Below are positions 1 to 13,246 of a stretch of 64,000 nt of DNA, one piece after another; positions within the stretch are counted from its first letter, which is position 1; each line of letters opens with the position of its first letter. The stretch is from Croceicoccus naphthovorans. Lineage in GTDB: Bacteria > Pseudomonadota > Alphaproteobacteria > Sphingomonadales > Sphingomonadaceae. The translations under genes were made by a program, and so were the position numbers. The notes under the pieces were generated by a model. The model was not told the DNA's origin. It made no database searches and saw only the letters and a program-made list of their open reading frames with translations. The DNA lies in contig NZ_CP011770.1 in NCBI RefSeq assembly GCF_001028705.1, forward strand, positions 127,501 through 191,500. The letters are read 5' to 3'.

Positions 1-83
1 GGAGATCAGCATCGCGAAGATGCTGTACTGCCTGAGCTGGCTCACGCCGCCCGCGGCCATTATGGCCAGCCGGGTGCGGAAAT
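1..83 (+). other. 16S-23S spacer, 5' part
   Basis: This stretch directly precedes tRNA-Ile and has no coding signal. By position it is the internal transcribed spacer downstream of a 16S gene that lies outside the window; the 16S end itself is not visible, so the assignment rests on gene order only. Confidence 0.6.
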
Positions 84-160
<77 letters not shown>

Positions 161-178
161 TTTCCATATCAGGCTTAA

Positions 179-254
179 GGGGCCTTAGCTCAGCTGGGAG
201 AGCACCTGCTTTGCAAGCAGGGGGTCATCGGTTCGATCCCGATAGGCTCCACCA
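179..254 (+). tRNA. tRNA-Ala (TGC anticodon)
   Basis: A 76-nt tRNA with encoded CCA. Acceptor strand GGGGCCT pairs with AGGCTCC, the anticodon stem CCTGC/GCAGG encloses TTTGCAA with TGC at 212-214, and the T-loop reads GGTTCGATCC. It is the second spacer tRNA of the rRNA operon. Confidence 0.97.
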
Positions 255-528
255 GCCTGATACGCTTTAACAAGCGAACCAAGCACTCCAGGGATGAAGA
301 AACGGAATTCCGGTTCCAGAGCAATCTGGACTCGGTACGCGGCATCTGGCCGCATCTTTGACATTGTGAATGGGTTTTTTAATCGATGCCGTGGCATGAC
401 GGTGTTCGGTCTATATGGCTGAATAACGTTCATGACACACAACAGATGTAATATCTGGCTGAGATTATCGTCCGCACCTAGTTAACAACCAGGCTTTTAT
501 GCAGGCCTGTCGTTGATGGTGTGGATTC
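255..528 (+). other. 16S-23S spacer, 3' part with boxA-like element
   Basis: No coding signal. A boxA-like stretch, ATCTTTGACATTGTGAA, lies around 354-370, resembling the Nus-dependent antitermination element found in the spacer and leader of rRNA operons. The assignment of boxA is by sequence resemblance only. Confidence 0.5.
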
Positions 529-3320
<2,792 letters not shown>

Positions 3321-3434
3321 GAATCCCACCATCAACGACAGTCTTGTGCTGTTGTTGACCGGACGGTCATCGCAGCCAGATCACCCACATCACTACAAGT
3401 GCATCGATTAAAATCCGCGACACGCCTGCTTCAT

Positions 3435-3552
3435 TGCTTGGTGGCCATAGCGTTTGTGACCCACCCGATCCCATCTCGAACTCGGACGTGAAACCAAACA
3501 GCGCCGATGGTACTAACGCTTAAGCGTTGGAAGAGTAGGACGCCGCCAGGCA
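3435..3552 (+). rRNA. rrf: 5S ribosomal RNA
   Basis: About 118 nt. The terminal helix TGCTTGG (3435-3441) pairs with CCAGGCA (3546-3552). The internal CACCCGATCCCATCTCGAACTC-type segment (first 20 nt typical of 5S loops B and C) is present around 3462. It lies 115 nt downstream of 23S. Confidence 0.93.
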
Positions 3553-3594
3553 TTGCAGCAGGCGTGAGCGCGAGACCCATTCACTTTGACATTC

Positions 3595-3634
3595 AAAAGC
3601 CGCTGCCGGTTCTACCGCGCGGCGGCTTTTTGGT
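3595..3634 (+). terminator. rRNA operon rho-independent terminator (or attenuator before tRNA-fMet)
   Basis: AAAAGCCGC (3595-3603) pairs with GCGGCTTTT (3622-3630), followed by T. It sits between 5S and tRNA-fMet, so it either ends the operon or partly attenuates it before the last tRNA. Confidence 0.75.
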
Positions 3635-3665
3635 CTCTGCATTGCCAGATGACCCTTATCGGTGA

Positions 3666-5351
<1,686 letters not shown>

Positions 5352-5370
5352 AATGTGGCTCCCATCCGTA

Positions 5371-5562
5371 TCAGGAGGAGCGCTTCCTCCTTTGCCGTGA
5401 CATCTTCACTTCCTCTGCATAGCACTCCTGCGCCGCCTGCCTCGCCAGGATGCCGACCAGACGCAGAAGGCGCGGGTCTGGAGCGCCGCGCGGCGTAAAC
5501 GCCAGCTCCGGCTCGTCCAGCAGCAAGGATTCGAGCAGCGCTTCGCGCTCTCCTCCTGTCAT
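5371..5562 (-). CDS. Small hypothetical protein upstream of the recombinase
   Basis: A 63-residue protein starting MTGGEREALLESLL with a basic tail MSRQRRKRSS. No family recognised. It is transcribed with the recombinase (19-nt gap), which suggests an accessory or regulatory role, but that is inference. An in-frame ATG at 5595 would add 11 residues; 5562 was chosen because AGGAAA lies upstream at suitable distance. Confidence 0.6.
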   Translation of the reverse strand: MTGGEREALLESLLLDEPELAFTPRGAPDPRLLRLVGILARQAAQECYAEEVKMSRQRRKRSS

Positions 5563-5790
5563 CTTTGCTGTGTTTCCTGGGGCTCGCAAGGTCATAACTT
5601 ACAGCATTCGCCCCGGAGGAAGCATAAGCAACGGAAATTGATGGCGAATATTCGGCGACAATTGGCGCGGGTGAGCGGGCTGTAGCGTAGCCCAGCGTGT
5701 CCCGGCGAGCCATGGCGTAGCAAAATAACCTATCGGAATCCCTCGCTGGCCCGGTCATCATTGGCCTCGTCGCCCCTCCTCATAAGGTCA

Positions 5791-5820
5791 TTGACTGTTG
5801 ATGTAATCCTAGCGTATTGT
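5791..5820 (+). promoter_or_regulatory. Candidate promoter of the tacAT-type operon
   Basis: TTGACT (5791-5796), 18-bp spacer, TATTGT (5815-5820), about 45 bp ahead of the antitoxin start. A small inverted repeat, TTGTA and TACAA (5817-5834), overlaps the -10 and could be the autoregulatory operator. The 5563-5864 gap otherwise holds no gene; it separates divergent transcription of the recombinase and the toxin-antitoxin pair. Confidence 0.5.
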
Positions 5821-5864
5821 AATTCGCGATACAAGGCACTATGTGCCGACCAAGGAGATTCGCC

Positions 5865-6164
5865 ATGGCCACGACCGCCGAACGCAAGGAATATCCGATC
5901 TCGATGCGCCTGCCCGAGGCGGATGTCGCAATGATCGACCGCGCCGCCAGCCTGCGCGGCCGCTCGCGCACCGATTTCGTGCGCGACGCCGCCGTGCGCG
6001 CGGCCGAGGAGGTCGTCATGGAGCAGGGGCTGATTCGGATGAGCCCGGAAGGCTTCGCCCAGTTCATGGATGTGCTGGCGCGTCCGGCCGCTCCGGTTCC
6101 GGAGATAGTAGAAGTCCTGAAGCGGCCCGCGCCATGGGAGCCCGGCTACGTGGCGAAGCGGTAA
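5865..6164 (+). CDS. DUF1778 (TacA-type) antitoxin
   Basis: A 99-residue protein with an N-terminal ribbon-helix-helix region (KEYPISMRLPEADVAMIDRAA, first ~35 residues) and the helix RSRTDFVRDAA, matching DUF1778 antitoxins. These neutralise GNAT-fold toxins and repress their own operon. Start at 5865 has AAGGAGA upstream; the earlier in-frame ATG at 5841 lacks a site. The gene is 4 nt ahead of the GNAT gene, the expected antitoxin-first order. Confidence 0.9.
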   Translation: MATTAERKEYPISMRLPEADVAMIDRAASLRGRSRTDFVRDAAVRAAEEVVMEQGLIRMSPEGFAQFMDVLARPAAPVPEIVEVLKRPAPWEPGYVAKR

Positions 6165-6168
6165 GCTC

Positions 6169-6678
6169 TTGCTCCTTTCTGGTCCTGAACCGCTCTCCGC
6201 CGAACACGATGTGTCCGAGTTCTCCTGTGGCAAGCCGACTCTTGACCACTGGCTGAAGACGCGCGCCCTCTCCAATCAGCAGAAGGGCTTCACAGCCGTT
6301 CTCGTCGTTCATGAGGCCCGGCGCGTGGTCGGCTACTACGGCCTTGCGCCTACCGGTGTGGTGCCTTCGGTTCTGCCGCGCTCGATCAGGACGGGGCAGC
6401 CGCCCAACCCGGTCCCCTGTATGCTGCTCGGCCAGCTCGCGACCGACACTGGATGGGCAGGGCTGGGCGTCGGGACCGGTCTTGTGAAGCATGCCCTCCA
6501 GCGCTGCGTTCAGGCCGCTTCGCTGATCGGCGGACGGGCCTTGCTGGTCAATGCCGTCGATGGTGAAGCCGCCGAATTCTGGAGGCGGCGAGGCTTCGAG
6601 CCGTCCAGGGATGATCCCCTGGTTCTGCTCCGGTCGATCAGCGACATCGCGGCGTCGCTCGGTGAGGCTGGAAGTTGA
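6169..6678 (+). CDS. GNAT-family toxin (TacT-like acetyltransferase)
   Basis: A 169-residue GNAT protein. Known TacT toxins acetylate aminoacyl-tRNA and stop translation. The acetyl-CoA binding segment is LGQLATDTGWAGLGVGTGLV (about 85-104), and the C-terminal end has the typical NAVDGEAAEFWRRRGF. Start is TTG, 4 nt after the DUF1778 stop. In the island it probably serves as a maintenance module. Confidence 0.88.
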   Translation: MLLSGPEPLSAEHDVSEFSCGKPTLDHWLKTRALSNQQKGFTAVLVVHEARRVVGYYGLAPTGVVPSVLPRSIRTGQPPNPVPCMLLGQLATDTGWAGLGVGTGLVKHALQRCVQAASLIGGRALLVNAVDGEAAEFWRRRGFEPSRDDPLVLLRSISDIAASLGEAGS

Positions 6679-6746
6679 AAGCTTGGCTGGCCTCCAATCG
6701 TAGCGATCCGCCCCTTCACCCAGATTGCAGTAGATCAGATCCGCCC

Positions 6747-6984
6747 ATGCAAATTCGTCTTCCGCCATTGTCCACATTCCACTGGCAGATGTTCGTGCTT
6801 TCCCTCGCCCTATTTTGGGCGGTCGGCGGCCTGCCGGAACCTGCCAAGGCTCAGCCTCGGCCGCAGATTGCGAAGTGCGTTCCCGGACAGGCTCGCACCG
6901 CCGACGAATATTGCCTCGTCGATGGTGACACGATCTGGATTGACGGGGAAAAGCTGCGCATGGAGGGCTATGACACCCCGGAAC
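6747..6984 (+). pseudogene. Secreted thermonuclease-like protein, 3' part lost to IS
   Basis: Starts MQIRLPPLSTFHWQ, with a hydrophobic signal segment ending near PAKA, then a staphylococcal-nuclease-like start: DGDTIWIDGEKLRMEGYDTPE, whose Asp and the later Arg region form the active site in that family. The IS begins at 6985, right after this motif, so the catalytic C-terminal two thirds are gone. The frame closes 47 bases inside the IS. Confidence 0.75.
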
Positions 6985-8031
6985 GGCTTTGTTGCATAAC
7001 GTTGGAATGCCTTAAACCTATGATTACTTGATAATATTATACGACGCGGACGGTATTGGGCGTTCCTATTTGTGAGAAGCGATTGAGGATTGCGGCACGG
7101 ACTTTGAGCTCGGTTATCTGACGCTCAAAGGTGCGCGCTGCGAGGCGGGAGCCCAGCAGCTTGAAGCAGTGCATTTTGGTTTCGACCAGACTGCGGCGAT
7201 GATAGCCGCTCCACTTCTTCCAGATTGTCCGACCCAGATATTTCATCGCCCGCAGCGTCTCATTGCGGGCATCGACGCCGGGACCGTCCTTTGTCCATGA
7301 TCGGCCGTTGCGGCGAACCGGGATGATCGGATCGGCGCCGCGTTCGGCAATGGCCGCATGGCAGTCTTTGGTGTCATAGGCACCGTCGCCACCGACGTTG
7401 ACGATCCGCTCTTCGTCCGGGATCTGCGCCAGCAGGTCCGGCAGGGTCGGCGCATCGCCGGCGGCATTGGTCGTCCCTTCAATCGCCCGGATGTCGAGGG
7501 TCCCGGCGTCGATCCCGATATGCACCTTGCGCCACTGGCGACGCCGGGACGCGCCGTGCTTCCTCGTCTTCCACTCGCCTTCGCCCATCATCTTGATACC
7601 GGTGCTGTCCACCAGAAGGTGCAGGCCGCCTGAACTGGGGCGTCCGCCCAACTCCACCGGCAAGGTCCGCTGGCGGCGGCACAGTGTCGTATAATCCGGT
7701 ACGGGCCAGTCCAGACCCGTCATCCTGAGCAGGCTTTGGACCAGCCCCGTCACCTGACGCAAAGGAAGCTGGAACAACCCCTTCAGCGTCAGGCAAAACT
7801 CGATCGCCTGAGCGGAAAAGCGCAGCGGACGTCCTGCACGCCCGTCCGGAACCGCAAACCACGCCATCCCAGGATCAAACCAAACCTCCAGCGACCCGCG
7901 CCTCTTCAGCGCAGCGTTATACTCGGGCCAGTTGGTCGTGCGATACTTCGTGGGCGTCGGCTTGGGCATCCCGACCATCTACGTCTTCCGATTCCTCAAG
8001 GGAATCCATCACTTTGATATGCAACAAAGCC
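6985..8031 (-). mobile_element. IS5-family insertion sequence, copy 1
   Basis: 1047 bp with 14-bp terminal inverted repeats GGCTTTGTTGCATA, the same type of end as the IS903 group. One transposase on the minus strand. The flanks (CCCCGGAAC left, TTTCTCGTT right) do not form a target duplication, so it did not arise here by a simple single insertion. The left end cuts the thermonuclease gene. Confidence 0.95.
7037..7978 (-). CDS. IS5-family transposase, copy 1
   Basis: A 313-residue DDE transposase. The N-terminal DUF4096-like region contains YNAALKRRGSLEVWFD. Catalytic residues are visible as LLVDSTGIK (first Asp), VGGDGAYDTK (second Asp) and RRSLVETKMHCFK (Glu). Full length and apparently intact; identical to copy 3 and one residue different from copy 2. 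Confidence 0.96.
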   Translation of the reverse strand: MVGMPKPTPTKYRTTNWPEYNAALKRRGSLEVWFDPGMAWFAVPDGRAGRPLRFSAQAIEFCLTLKGLFQLPLRQVTGLVQSLLRMTGLDWPVPDYTTLCRRQRTLPVELGGRPSSGGLHLLVDSTGIKMMGEGEWKTRKHGASRRRQWRKVHIGIDAGTLDIRAIEGTTNAAGDAPTLPDLLAQIPDEERIVNVGGDGAYDTKDCHAAIAERGADPIIPVRRNGRSWTKDGPGVDARNETLRAMKYLGRTIWKKWSGYHRRSLVETKMHCFKLLGSRLAARTFERQITELKVRAAILNRFSQIGTPNTVRVV

Positions 8032-8097
8032 TTTCTCGTTGCAATACAGCGGCATCGAAGAAATTCAACGGACTCTCGCTTCGACACCGATCCACAG

Positions 8098-9342
8098 TCA
8101 TGCGGATGGATATTTATCGAGCGGCAGCCCTTCGCTGGTGGACCATTTTTTCATCAATCGGTTGGGCATCACGGTCTTGTCCTGCAATTTGCGGGACACG
8201 TCGATACCGCCGACAGGCAGGTTCGCCGGATCGAGCAGTCCCGCCTGCACCAGCACCGACGCCTGATCGAAATAGATATGCTCGTTATAGATCTTGCCGC
8301 CCCGGAACGATACGACGACGATCATCGGCACTTCGATATAGCGTCCGGTCGGCTCGATGTCTGGCAGCATCCACGATATTTCCGTGTCGTGGGTGAAGCA
8401 CATGATCATTTCGTCCACCACGCGGTTGACACCGACGGTGCGTGAAATCGGAATGATCCGCGTGTCGGCCGGGTGCACGTCGCAGAAATGATATTTGTAG
8501 AACCGCAGCAGCATGTCATGGCCGACGCCGCCCATCACCGTAGAGGTGATGTTGACATAGGGATCCTCGACCATCGTATCCAGAACGGCATGGGCATCCT
8601 TGGTCACGAATTCATGGTACATATGCTGTTCCCACATGCCCTCCAGATCGAATTTCGGGCCGATCGCGGCGCGGATGATCGCAAGGGTGCGGATGTAGGC
8701 CAGTTCTTCCGCCGTGGGGGAGAAGAAGCCGCGATGCGGGTTGGCAAAGCCATGGTCGGCGCCGTTATACATCCATAGCGACATATGATCGTGCCGTTCC
8801 ACCAGCGCGGCGATCGATGCGATGTCGGCCGCGCAATGCTGGTCGTCCGTGCCGAAGTGGAAGCCCAGCGGAATTTTGACCTGTTCCAGTTCTGCCAGAT
8901 GATCGGTGATGCCGACGCCATAATAAGCCACGGCGCAGTCGATGTCAGTGCGGGCGGCCGCCATCGCGGCCAGTCGACCGCCCAGGCAAAAACCCACGGC
9001 GCCCACGCCGCCACGCTGTTCCGGCATCGCGCGCAGAGCGCCGATCGTCGCCTTTATATCGTCGATGGCCAGATTCAGGTCGAACTGCCGGTATATGTCC
9101 ATCGCACGGTCGAATTGCGCGTCGGTCAGTTCGACCCCGGCTTCGATCCGCCAGTAAAGATCTGGCACAGTGACGACATAGCCGTCGCTTGCGAAACGAT
9201 CAGCCATGTCGCGCATGAACTGCGTCACGCCGAACGCTTCCTGCAGCAGGACAAGGCCCGGCCCGCTGCCGCCTTCCGGCATCGCGACATAGGCGTTGAA
9301 GCGGCCGCCATCGGCCGCAGTGATTTCAACCAGATTACCCAT
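8098..9342 (-). CDS. Dienelactone hydrolase fused to a SnoaL-like domain
   Basis: A 414-residue two-domain protein. Residues 1-225 are a dienelactone hydrolase: nucleophile Cys119 in GFCLGGR, Asp166/167 in GTDDQH, His197 in GADHGF. This family hydrolyses enol-lactones from ring cleavage. Residues ~235-380 resemble the SnoaL/NTF2-like fold (small polyketide-cyclase or hydratase-like), which is usually a separate protein. Start: ATG at 9342 with GGGAG 8 nt upstream. It follows the SDR gene (9411-10217) on the same strand and lies beside IS copy 1. The 66 bases between its end and the IS hold nothing recognisable. Confidence 0.85.
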   Translation of the reverse strand: MGNLVEITAADGGRFNAYVAMPEGGSGPGLVLLQEAFGVTQFMRDMADRFASDGYVVTVPDLYWRIEAGVELTDAQFDRAMDIYRQFDLNLAIDDIKATIGALRAMPEQRGGVGAVGFCLGGRLAAMAAARTDIDCAVAYYGVGITDHLAELEQVKIPLGFHFGTDDQHCAADIASIAALVERHDHMSLWMYNGADHGFANPHRGFFSPTAEELAYIRTLAIIRAAIGPKFDLEGMWEQHMYHEFVTKDAHAVLDTMVEDPYVNITSTVMGGVGHDMLLRFYKYHFCDVHPADTRIIPISRTVGVNRVVDEMIMCFTHDTEISWMLPDIEPTGRYIEVPMIVVVSFRGGKIYNEHIYFDQASVLVQAGLLDPANLPVGGIDVSRKLQDKTVMPNRLMKKWSTSEGLPLDKYPSA

Positions 9343-9410
9343 CACTCATACTCCCTTGGCGTTCGCGGTGGATCAACATAAAGGCCACCCAGCCCCTCAT
9401 CTCCGCCCGT

Positions 9411-10217
9411 TCAGTCGACCGAGCCACGCCAGATGGTCATGCCCCCATCGATCATGTGTGATGCGCCGGTGGTGAAGGAGGAGTCATCGGACGCGAGGTA
9501 GCAGACGAGCTTGCCAATCTCTTCGGGCGTTCCCATGCGCGGGATCAGGTTACCTCCGGTAAAGCCCTTGAGCGCGGCGGCGCGGACTTGCGGATCTTCG
9601 ATGATGTCGAAATATTTGTCGAGCAGAGGCGTCTTGATCGTGCCGGGATTGATGCAATTGACCCGGATGCCGAACTGCGCCAGATCGACCGCCATCGCCT
9701 TGGTCAGCATCAATACGCCGCCCTTGGTCGCGCAATAGGCGGGCGATGCCGGCATGGCCGTGAAAGAGGCCATTGATGCGGTGTTGATGATCGACGCGCC
9801 CTTGGAATCGCGCAGCCAGGGCAGAGCGGCGCGCACAGCATACCAGATGGACCGCAGATTGACTTCGTAGACGAGGTCCCAGATGTCGTCGTCCATTTCA
9901 TGCACAGCGGTTTTCTGGGCCAGATCGGTTTCGTGCGTACCGGCATTGTTGTGCAGCACGTCTATGCCACCGAAATGATCTGCCGCACGCTGCATCAATG
10001 CCTCGATCTCGGCCTTGTTGCGCACGTCGCAGGCGATGAACGTGGCATCGCCGCCCAGATCCCGAATTTCCGATACGGTTTTCTGCCCACCGTCGGGGTT
10101 GCGATCGCTAACGACGATCCGGCCGCCCGCCTTGGCCAGTTCGATCGCGCAGCCACGGCCAATGCCCTGGGCAGCGCCGGTCACGACGCAGACTTTTCCA
10201 TTCATGCTGCTACTCAT
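9411..10217 (-). CDS. Short-chain dehydrogenase/reductase
   Basis: A 268-residue classical SDR. NAD(P) motif TGAAQGIG (about 14-21), NNAG (about 90-93), catalytic Ser (NTASMASF) and YCATK (Tyr/Lys near 161-165), and a C-terminal DGGMTIW. The acidic residue after the second strand (VVSDRN) favours NAD. The substrate is unknown; context suggests a dihydrodiol or alcohol intermediate of aromatic breakdown. Start 10217 has GGAGAG upstream. It is divergent from a TetR gene. Confidence 0.9.
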   Translation of the reverse strand: MSSSMNGKVCVVTGAAQGIGRGCAIELAKAGGRIVVSDRNPDGGQKTVSEIRDLGGDATFIACDVRNKAEIEALMQRAADHFGGIDVLHNNAGTHETDLAQKTAVHEMDDDIWDLVYEVNLRSIWYAVRAALPWLRDSKGASIINTASMASFTAMPASPAYCATKGGVLMLTKAMAVDLAQFGIRVNCINPGTIKTPLLDKYFDIIEDPQVRAAALKGFTGGNLIPRMGTPEEIGKLVCYLASDDSSFTTGASHMIDGGMTIWRGSVD

Positions 10218-10280
10218 ATCCGCTCTCCTAGCATGATTTGCCGCCGGCTTTCGGTGCCGATCCAGGCTTAGAAATAAAAA

Positions 10281-10296
10281 GAGTGATTGCTCACTC
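10281..10296. promoter_or_regulatory. Palindromic operator between SDR and TetR genes
   Basis: GAGTGA and TCACTC separated by TTGC make a perfect dyad in the 160-bp divergent intergenic region. Size and place fit a TetR-family operator controlling both the TetR gene to the right and the SDR-hydrolase operon to the left. Confidence 0.55.
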
Positions 10297-10379
10297 CTTA
10301 TTTCAAAGCCTAATTTGCGTGTTATGCCGCGTCAAGATAGCAACGCTGAGATCCGTCGAGGTAAGAGTGAAAATCGGTC

Positions 10380-10982
10380 ATGACGAAAAATCCGGAAGCC
10401 CTCGCCAGGCAACAGAAGCGCACGCAGATGCGCCGCGAACAGGTGCTTGCGGCTGCCGAGCAGTGTTTTCAGCGGGAGGGGTTTCACGCCGCCAGCGTAA
10501 ATCGCATCGCGGCGGAGGCGGGCATGAGCGTGGGACATGTCTATCGTCATTTCGACAATAAAGAGGACATCATCCTCACCCTGTGCGAACGTAAATTCGC
10601 AGACTATATCAGTCATACGCCCCGCCTTGCCGTTCATACGAAGATGGATACGGATGCGGTCGTCGATACGGCGCTCGATGATTTCGATTGGCTGGTCGAT
10701 CCGGTCCAGGCGCGATACGTCATGGATGTGTTCGCCGAATCGGGGCGTAGCGAACAGATCAACAGCATCGTGGCCGATCAGGACTATCGCCTGCGGCATA
10801 ATGCTCGTGTCCTGCTGGAACCTTATTTCCCGCCCGAACGGCCTGAAGAACTGGAATGCAGGGTCGAAATGCTCGTCCTTGTGCTCGAAGGCCTGATGAT
10901 GCGGACGGTGGCAAATCCCGAAGGCGACAAGGCGCGCTTGAAACTTGCCTTCCGCCACCTGATGCGAGCGATACTCCAGTAG
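10380..10982 (+). CDS. TetR-family transcriptional regulator 1
   Basis: A 200-residue protein with an N-terminal TetR helix-turn-helix (about 20-65: AAEQCFQREGFHAASVNRIA, then AGMSVGHVYRHFDNKEDI) and an all-helical ligand domain. Divergent from the SDR and hydrolase genes, with a dyad in between, so it likely represses them and itself in the absence of a pathway intermediate. The ligand is unknown. Confidence 0.92.
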   Translation: MTKNPEALARQQKRTQMRREQVLAAAEQCFQREGFHAASVNRIAAEAGMSVGHVYRHFDNKEDIILTLCERKFADYISHTPRLAVHTKMDTDAVVDTALDDFDWLVDPVQARYVMDVFAESGRSEQINSIVADQDYRLRHNARVLLEPYFPPERPEELECRVEMLVLVLEGLMMRTVANPEGDKARLKLAFRHLMRAILQ

Positions 10983-11324
10983 CGCCTTCAGGCCGGACTG
11001 CCTCCGCCCCGGTCACGGGACCATGGGCTTGAACGGTCTGTCGATGAGGAACGGCACTGCCCGGGACCGAGGATTTGTCGCGCGTGCGCCTGGTTGACAG
11101 GTGAATATGCCTTCGCCCTTGACAAGCGAGATATTTATGGACATGTCCATTTAGAAGCAGGTACGGGTACTACGAACGCACCTTTGAATGTGCTGCTGGT
11201 AGCGGAGAGGATGTCCAAGTTATTTACTGTGCGGGAATGATCCTCGTGGCTGGATGGTCCGGCGTAGGGCTGGGAATGGCTGATTCCAGCAGTATGTTTA
11301 AATATTGATCAGGAGTTTAACAGG
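10983..11324 (+). promoter_or_regulatory. Control region of the dioxygenase operon
   Basis: 342 bases without a gene. A -35-like TTGACA at 11119-11124 is followed by the perfect 14-bp palindrome ATGGACATGTCCAT (11137-11150), about 175 bp before the dioxygenase start. Two near copies of the same palindrome stand ahead of the extradiol dioxygenase gene (18902 and 18962). The rest shows no recognisable feature. Confidence 0.6.
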
Positions 11325-12686
11325 TTGACCGATAACGATGGGTCTGTTCGGGATCTGCTGGCAGATATGGGAGATGACCTGAAAAAGGGGCTTTTCTCTG
11401 CTCGCCTGTTTAACAACCGGGCGATCCATGACCTGGAATTGCGCCGAATTTTTGCGAAGTCCTGGGTCTTCATTGGTCACGAAACGGAGATTCCCAACCG
11501 CGGAGATTTTGTCACGCGCAATATCGGGGAAGACCCCTTCATCATGGTGCGTGATGACAAGGGCAGGATTCAGGTGCTGCTCAATGCCTGTCGCCATCGC
11601 GGCGCCCAAGTTTGCCGGGTGCAGGCGGGGAATAGCAAGGCGTTCGTATGTCCCTTTCACGGCTGGTCCTACCGCAACAGTGGAGACCTGCTGGGCGTGC
11701 CGGTGCGTACTCAGGGCTATGCCGCCCTGGATTTCAAGGAATGGGGGCTGTTTTCCGCGCCGCATGTCGAAAGCTATATGGGACTGGTTTTTGCCAATCT
11801 GGACCCGGATGCCGTGTCGTTCGAGGCGTATATGGGCGACTACAAATGGTATTTCGATATCCAGTTCGCCTTGTCGGAAGGCGGGATGGAGGTTCTGGGC
11901 GAACCGCATCGCTGGATCGTCGATGCCAACTGGAAGCAGGGCGCGGAGAATTTCTGCGGCGACAGCTCGCATACCCAGATGACGCACAAATCGGTGCTGG
12001 AAACGGGGATTATCGATCCGGTGTCGGCCGGCGCGCCCAAGGAAGGGACTGGTCTGCACATCCATGATTGCAGCGGTCATGCCATCAGTATCCGGCAATT
12101 GCCGGGCGAGGCGCCGTTCATATCCTATCCGCCCGAAGTGACGCAGCATTTCAAACCGGGGCGGCTCAATCAGGATCAGTTCGACCTGGCCGAGCGGTCG
12201 CTTTTGCAGAACGGCACGTTGTTTCCCAATTTTTCCTTCCTCCACATCGGCTTGAGCGACAGTCCGCAAAAGCCCCATGCCGGGTTCCTTACGCTGCGGG
12301 TCTGGCAGCCGAAGGGGCCGAACCAGATGGAAATCTGGAACTGGATTCTCGCGCCTGTGGAAGCATCGCCGGAATATAAGCGCCGCGCCTATCAGGTGGG
12401 GATGAGCAGCTTTAGTCCGTCGGGCAGTTTCGAGCAGGATGATGTCGCAGTATGGCCCAGTGTTGCCCGTACGGCAGCCACCATATTCGCTGAAATCAAT
12501 AATATGCGCTTCAATTACCAGATGGGGCTTGGCGACATGAGTTCGTCCGAACCGATCAGGGACTGGGTCGGCCCCGGCGTCGCCAACTCGACCAATGCGG
12601 GGGAGGGCGGTCTGCGGACCTTTCACCACACATGGTACGAGCGAATGACCAACTCCAAGCTCGAACTCGACCATCATGACCACTGA
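11325..12686 (+). CDS. Aromatic-ring-hydroxylating dioxygenase, alpha subunit (Rieske)
   Basis: A 453-residue large subunit that would insert O2 into an aromatic ring to give a cis-dihydrodiol. The Rieske [2Fe-2S] ligands are Cys89, His91, Cys109 and His112 (NACRHRG and FVCPFHGW). The mononuclear iron site has His216 and His221 with Asp213 (CGDSSHTQMTH). A beta subunit gene follows, so this is the alpha/beta hydroxylase type, unlike classical phthalate 4,5-dioxygenase, which is alpha only. No ferredoxin or reductase gene is in the window, so electrons must come from elsewhere. TTG start with AGGAG 9 nt upstream. Confidence 0.92.
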   Translation: MTDNDGSVRDLLADMGDDLKKGLFSARLFNNRAIHDLELRRIFAKSWVFIGHETEIPNRGDFVTRNIGEDPFIMVRDDKGRIQVLLNACRHRGAQVCRVQAGNSKAFVCPFHGWSYRNSGDLLGVPVRTQGYAALDFKEWGLFSAPHVESYMGLVFANLDPDAVSFEAYMGDYKWYFDIQFALSEGGMEVLGEPHRWIVDANWKQGAENFCGDSSHTQMTHKSVLETGIIDPVSAGAPKEGTGLHIHDCSGHAISIRQLPGEAPFISYPPEVTQHFKPGRLNQDQFDLAERSLLQNGTLFPNFSFLHIGLSDSPQKPHAGFLTLRVWQPKGPNQMEIWNWILAPVEASPEYKRRAYQVGMSSFSPSGSFEQDDVAVWPSVARTAATIFAEINNMRFNYQMGLGDMSSSEPIRDWVGPGVANSTNAGEGGLRTFHHTWYERMTNSKLELDHHDH

Positions 12687-13233
12687 AGCGCGACGCAACC
12701 CGGTGGGAACTATGCAAAACCATAAGTCCGTCGATCTCGATACCGAGCGGGCCTGCACGGCTTTCCTGTTGCAGGAGGCCGAGTATCTCGATGATCGCCG
12801 GTTCGGCGACTGGCTGGGCATGATCGATCCGGAGATTGACTATACCGCGCCGGTGCGCACGTCCCGTGAGAATTGGGATGGTGACGGCATCAGCAAAACG
12901 GCCTTTTATCTGGAAGAGGATTATCCCTCGATCGAGATGCGGGTGAAGCGGCTGGGGTCGCGCTATGCCTGGTCGGAAAGCCCGGCCACCCGCACGCGGC
13001 GGATGGTCGGCAATATCCGCTTTGGCGGATGGTCGGATGATGGCGCACGGGTCGCGGTGCGCAGCAATGTTGCGATCTTCTGCCACCGGGGCGATGCGCC
13101 GCATCCGCATATCCTGACTGCCGAACGGTTCGACAGTCTGCGGGTAAGCGACGGCGCGGTGAGCCTCGTCAAGCGGGTCGCGGTGTTGGATACGGCAGTG
13201 CTCGGCCTGGAATCCCTTTCGATCTTTTTGTAA
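12676..13233 (+). CDS. Aromatic-ring-hydroxylating dioxygenase, beta subunit
   Basis: A 185-residue small subunit with the NTF2-like fold of this family (FLLQEAEYLDDRRFGDWLGM and a mid-segment ending RTRRMVGNI). It has no metal site and builds the alpha3beta3 hexamer with the upstream gene. The start at 12676 overlaps the alpha stop by 11 nt; an ATG at 12712 is an alternative. Confidence 0.9.
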   Translation: MTTEARRNPVGTMQNHKSVDLDTERACTAFLLQEAEYLDDRRFGDWLGMIDPEIDYTAPVRTSRENWDGDGISKTAFYLEEDYPSIEMRVKRLGSRYAWSESPATRTRRMVGNIRFGGWSDDGARVAVRSNVAIFCHRGDAPHPHILTAERFDSLRVSDGAVSLVKRVAVLDTAVLGLESLSIFL

Positions 13234-13246
13234 AGGAGCAGGGCAA

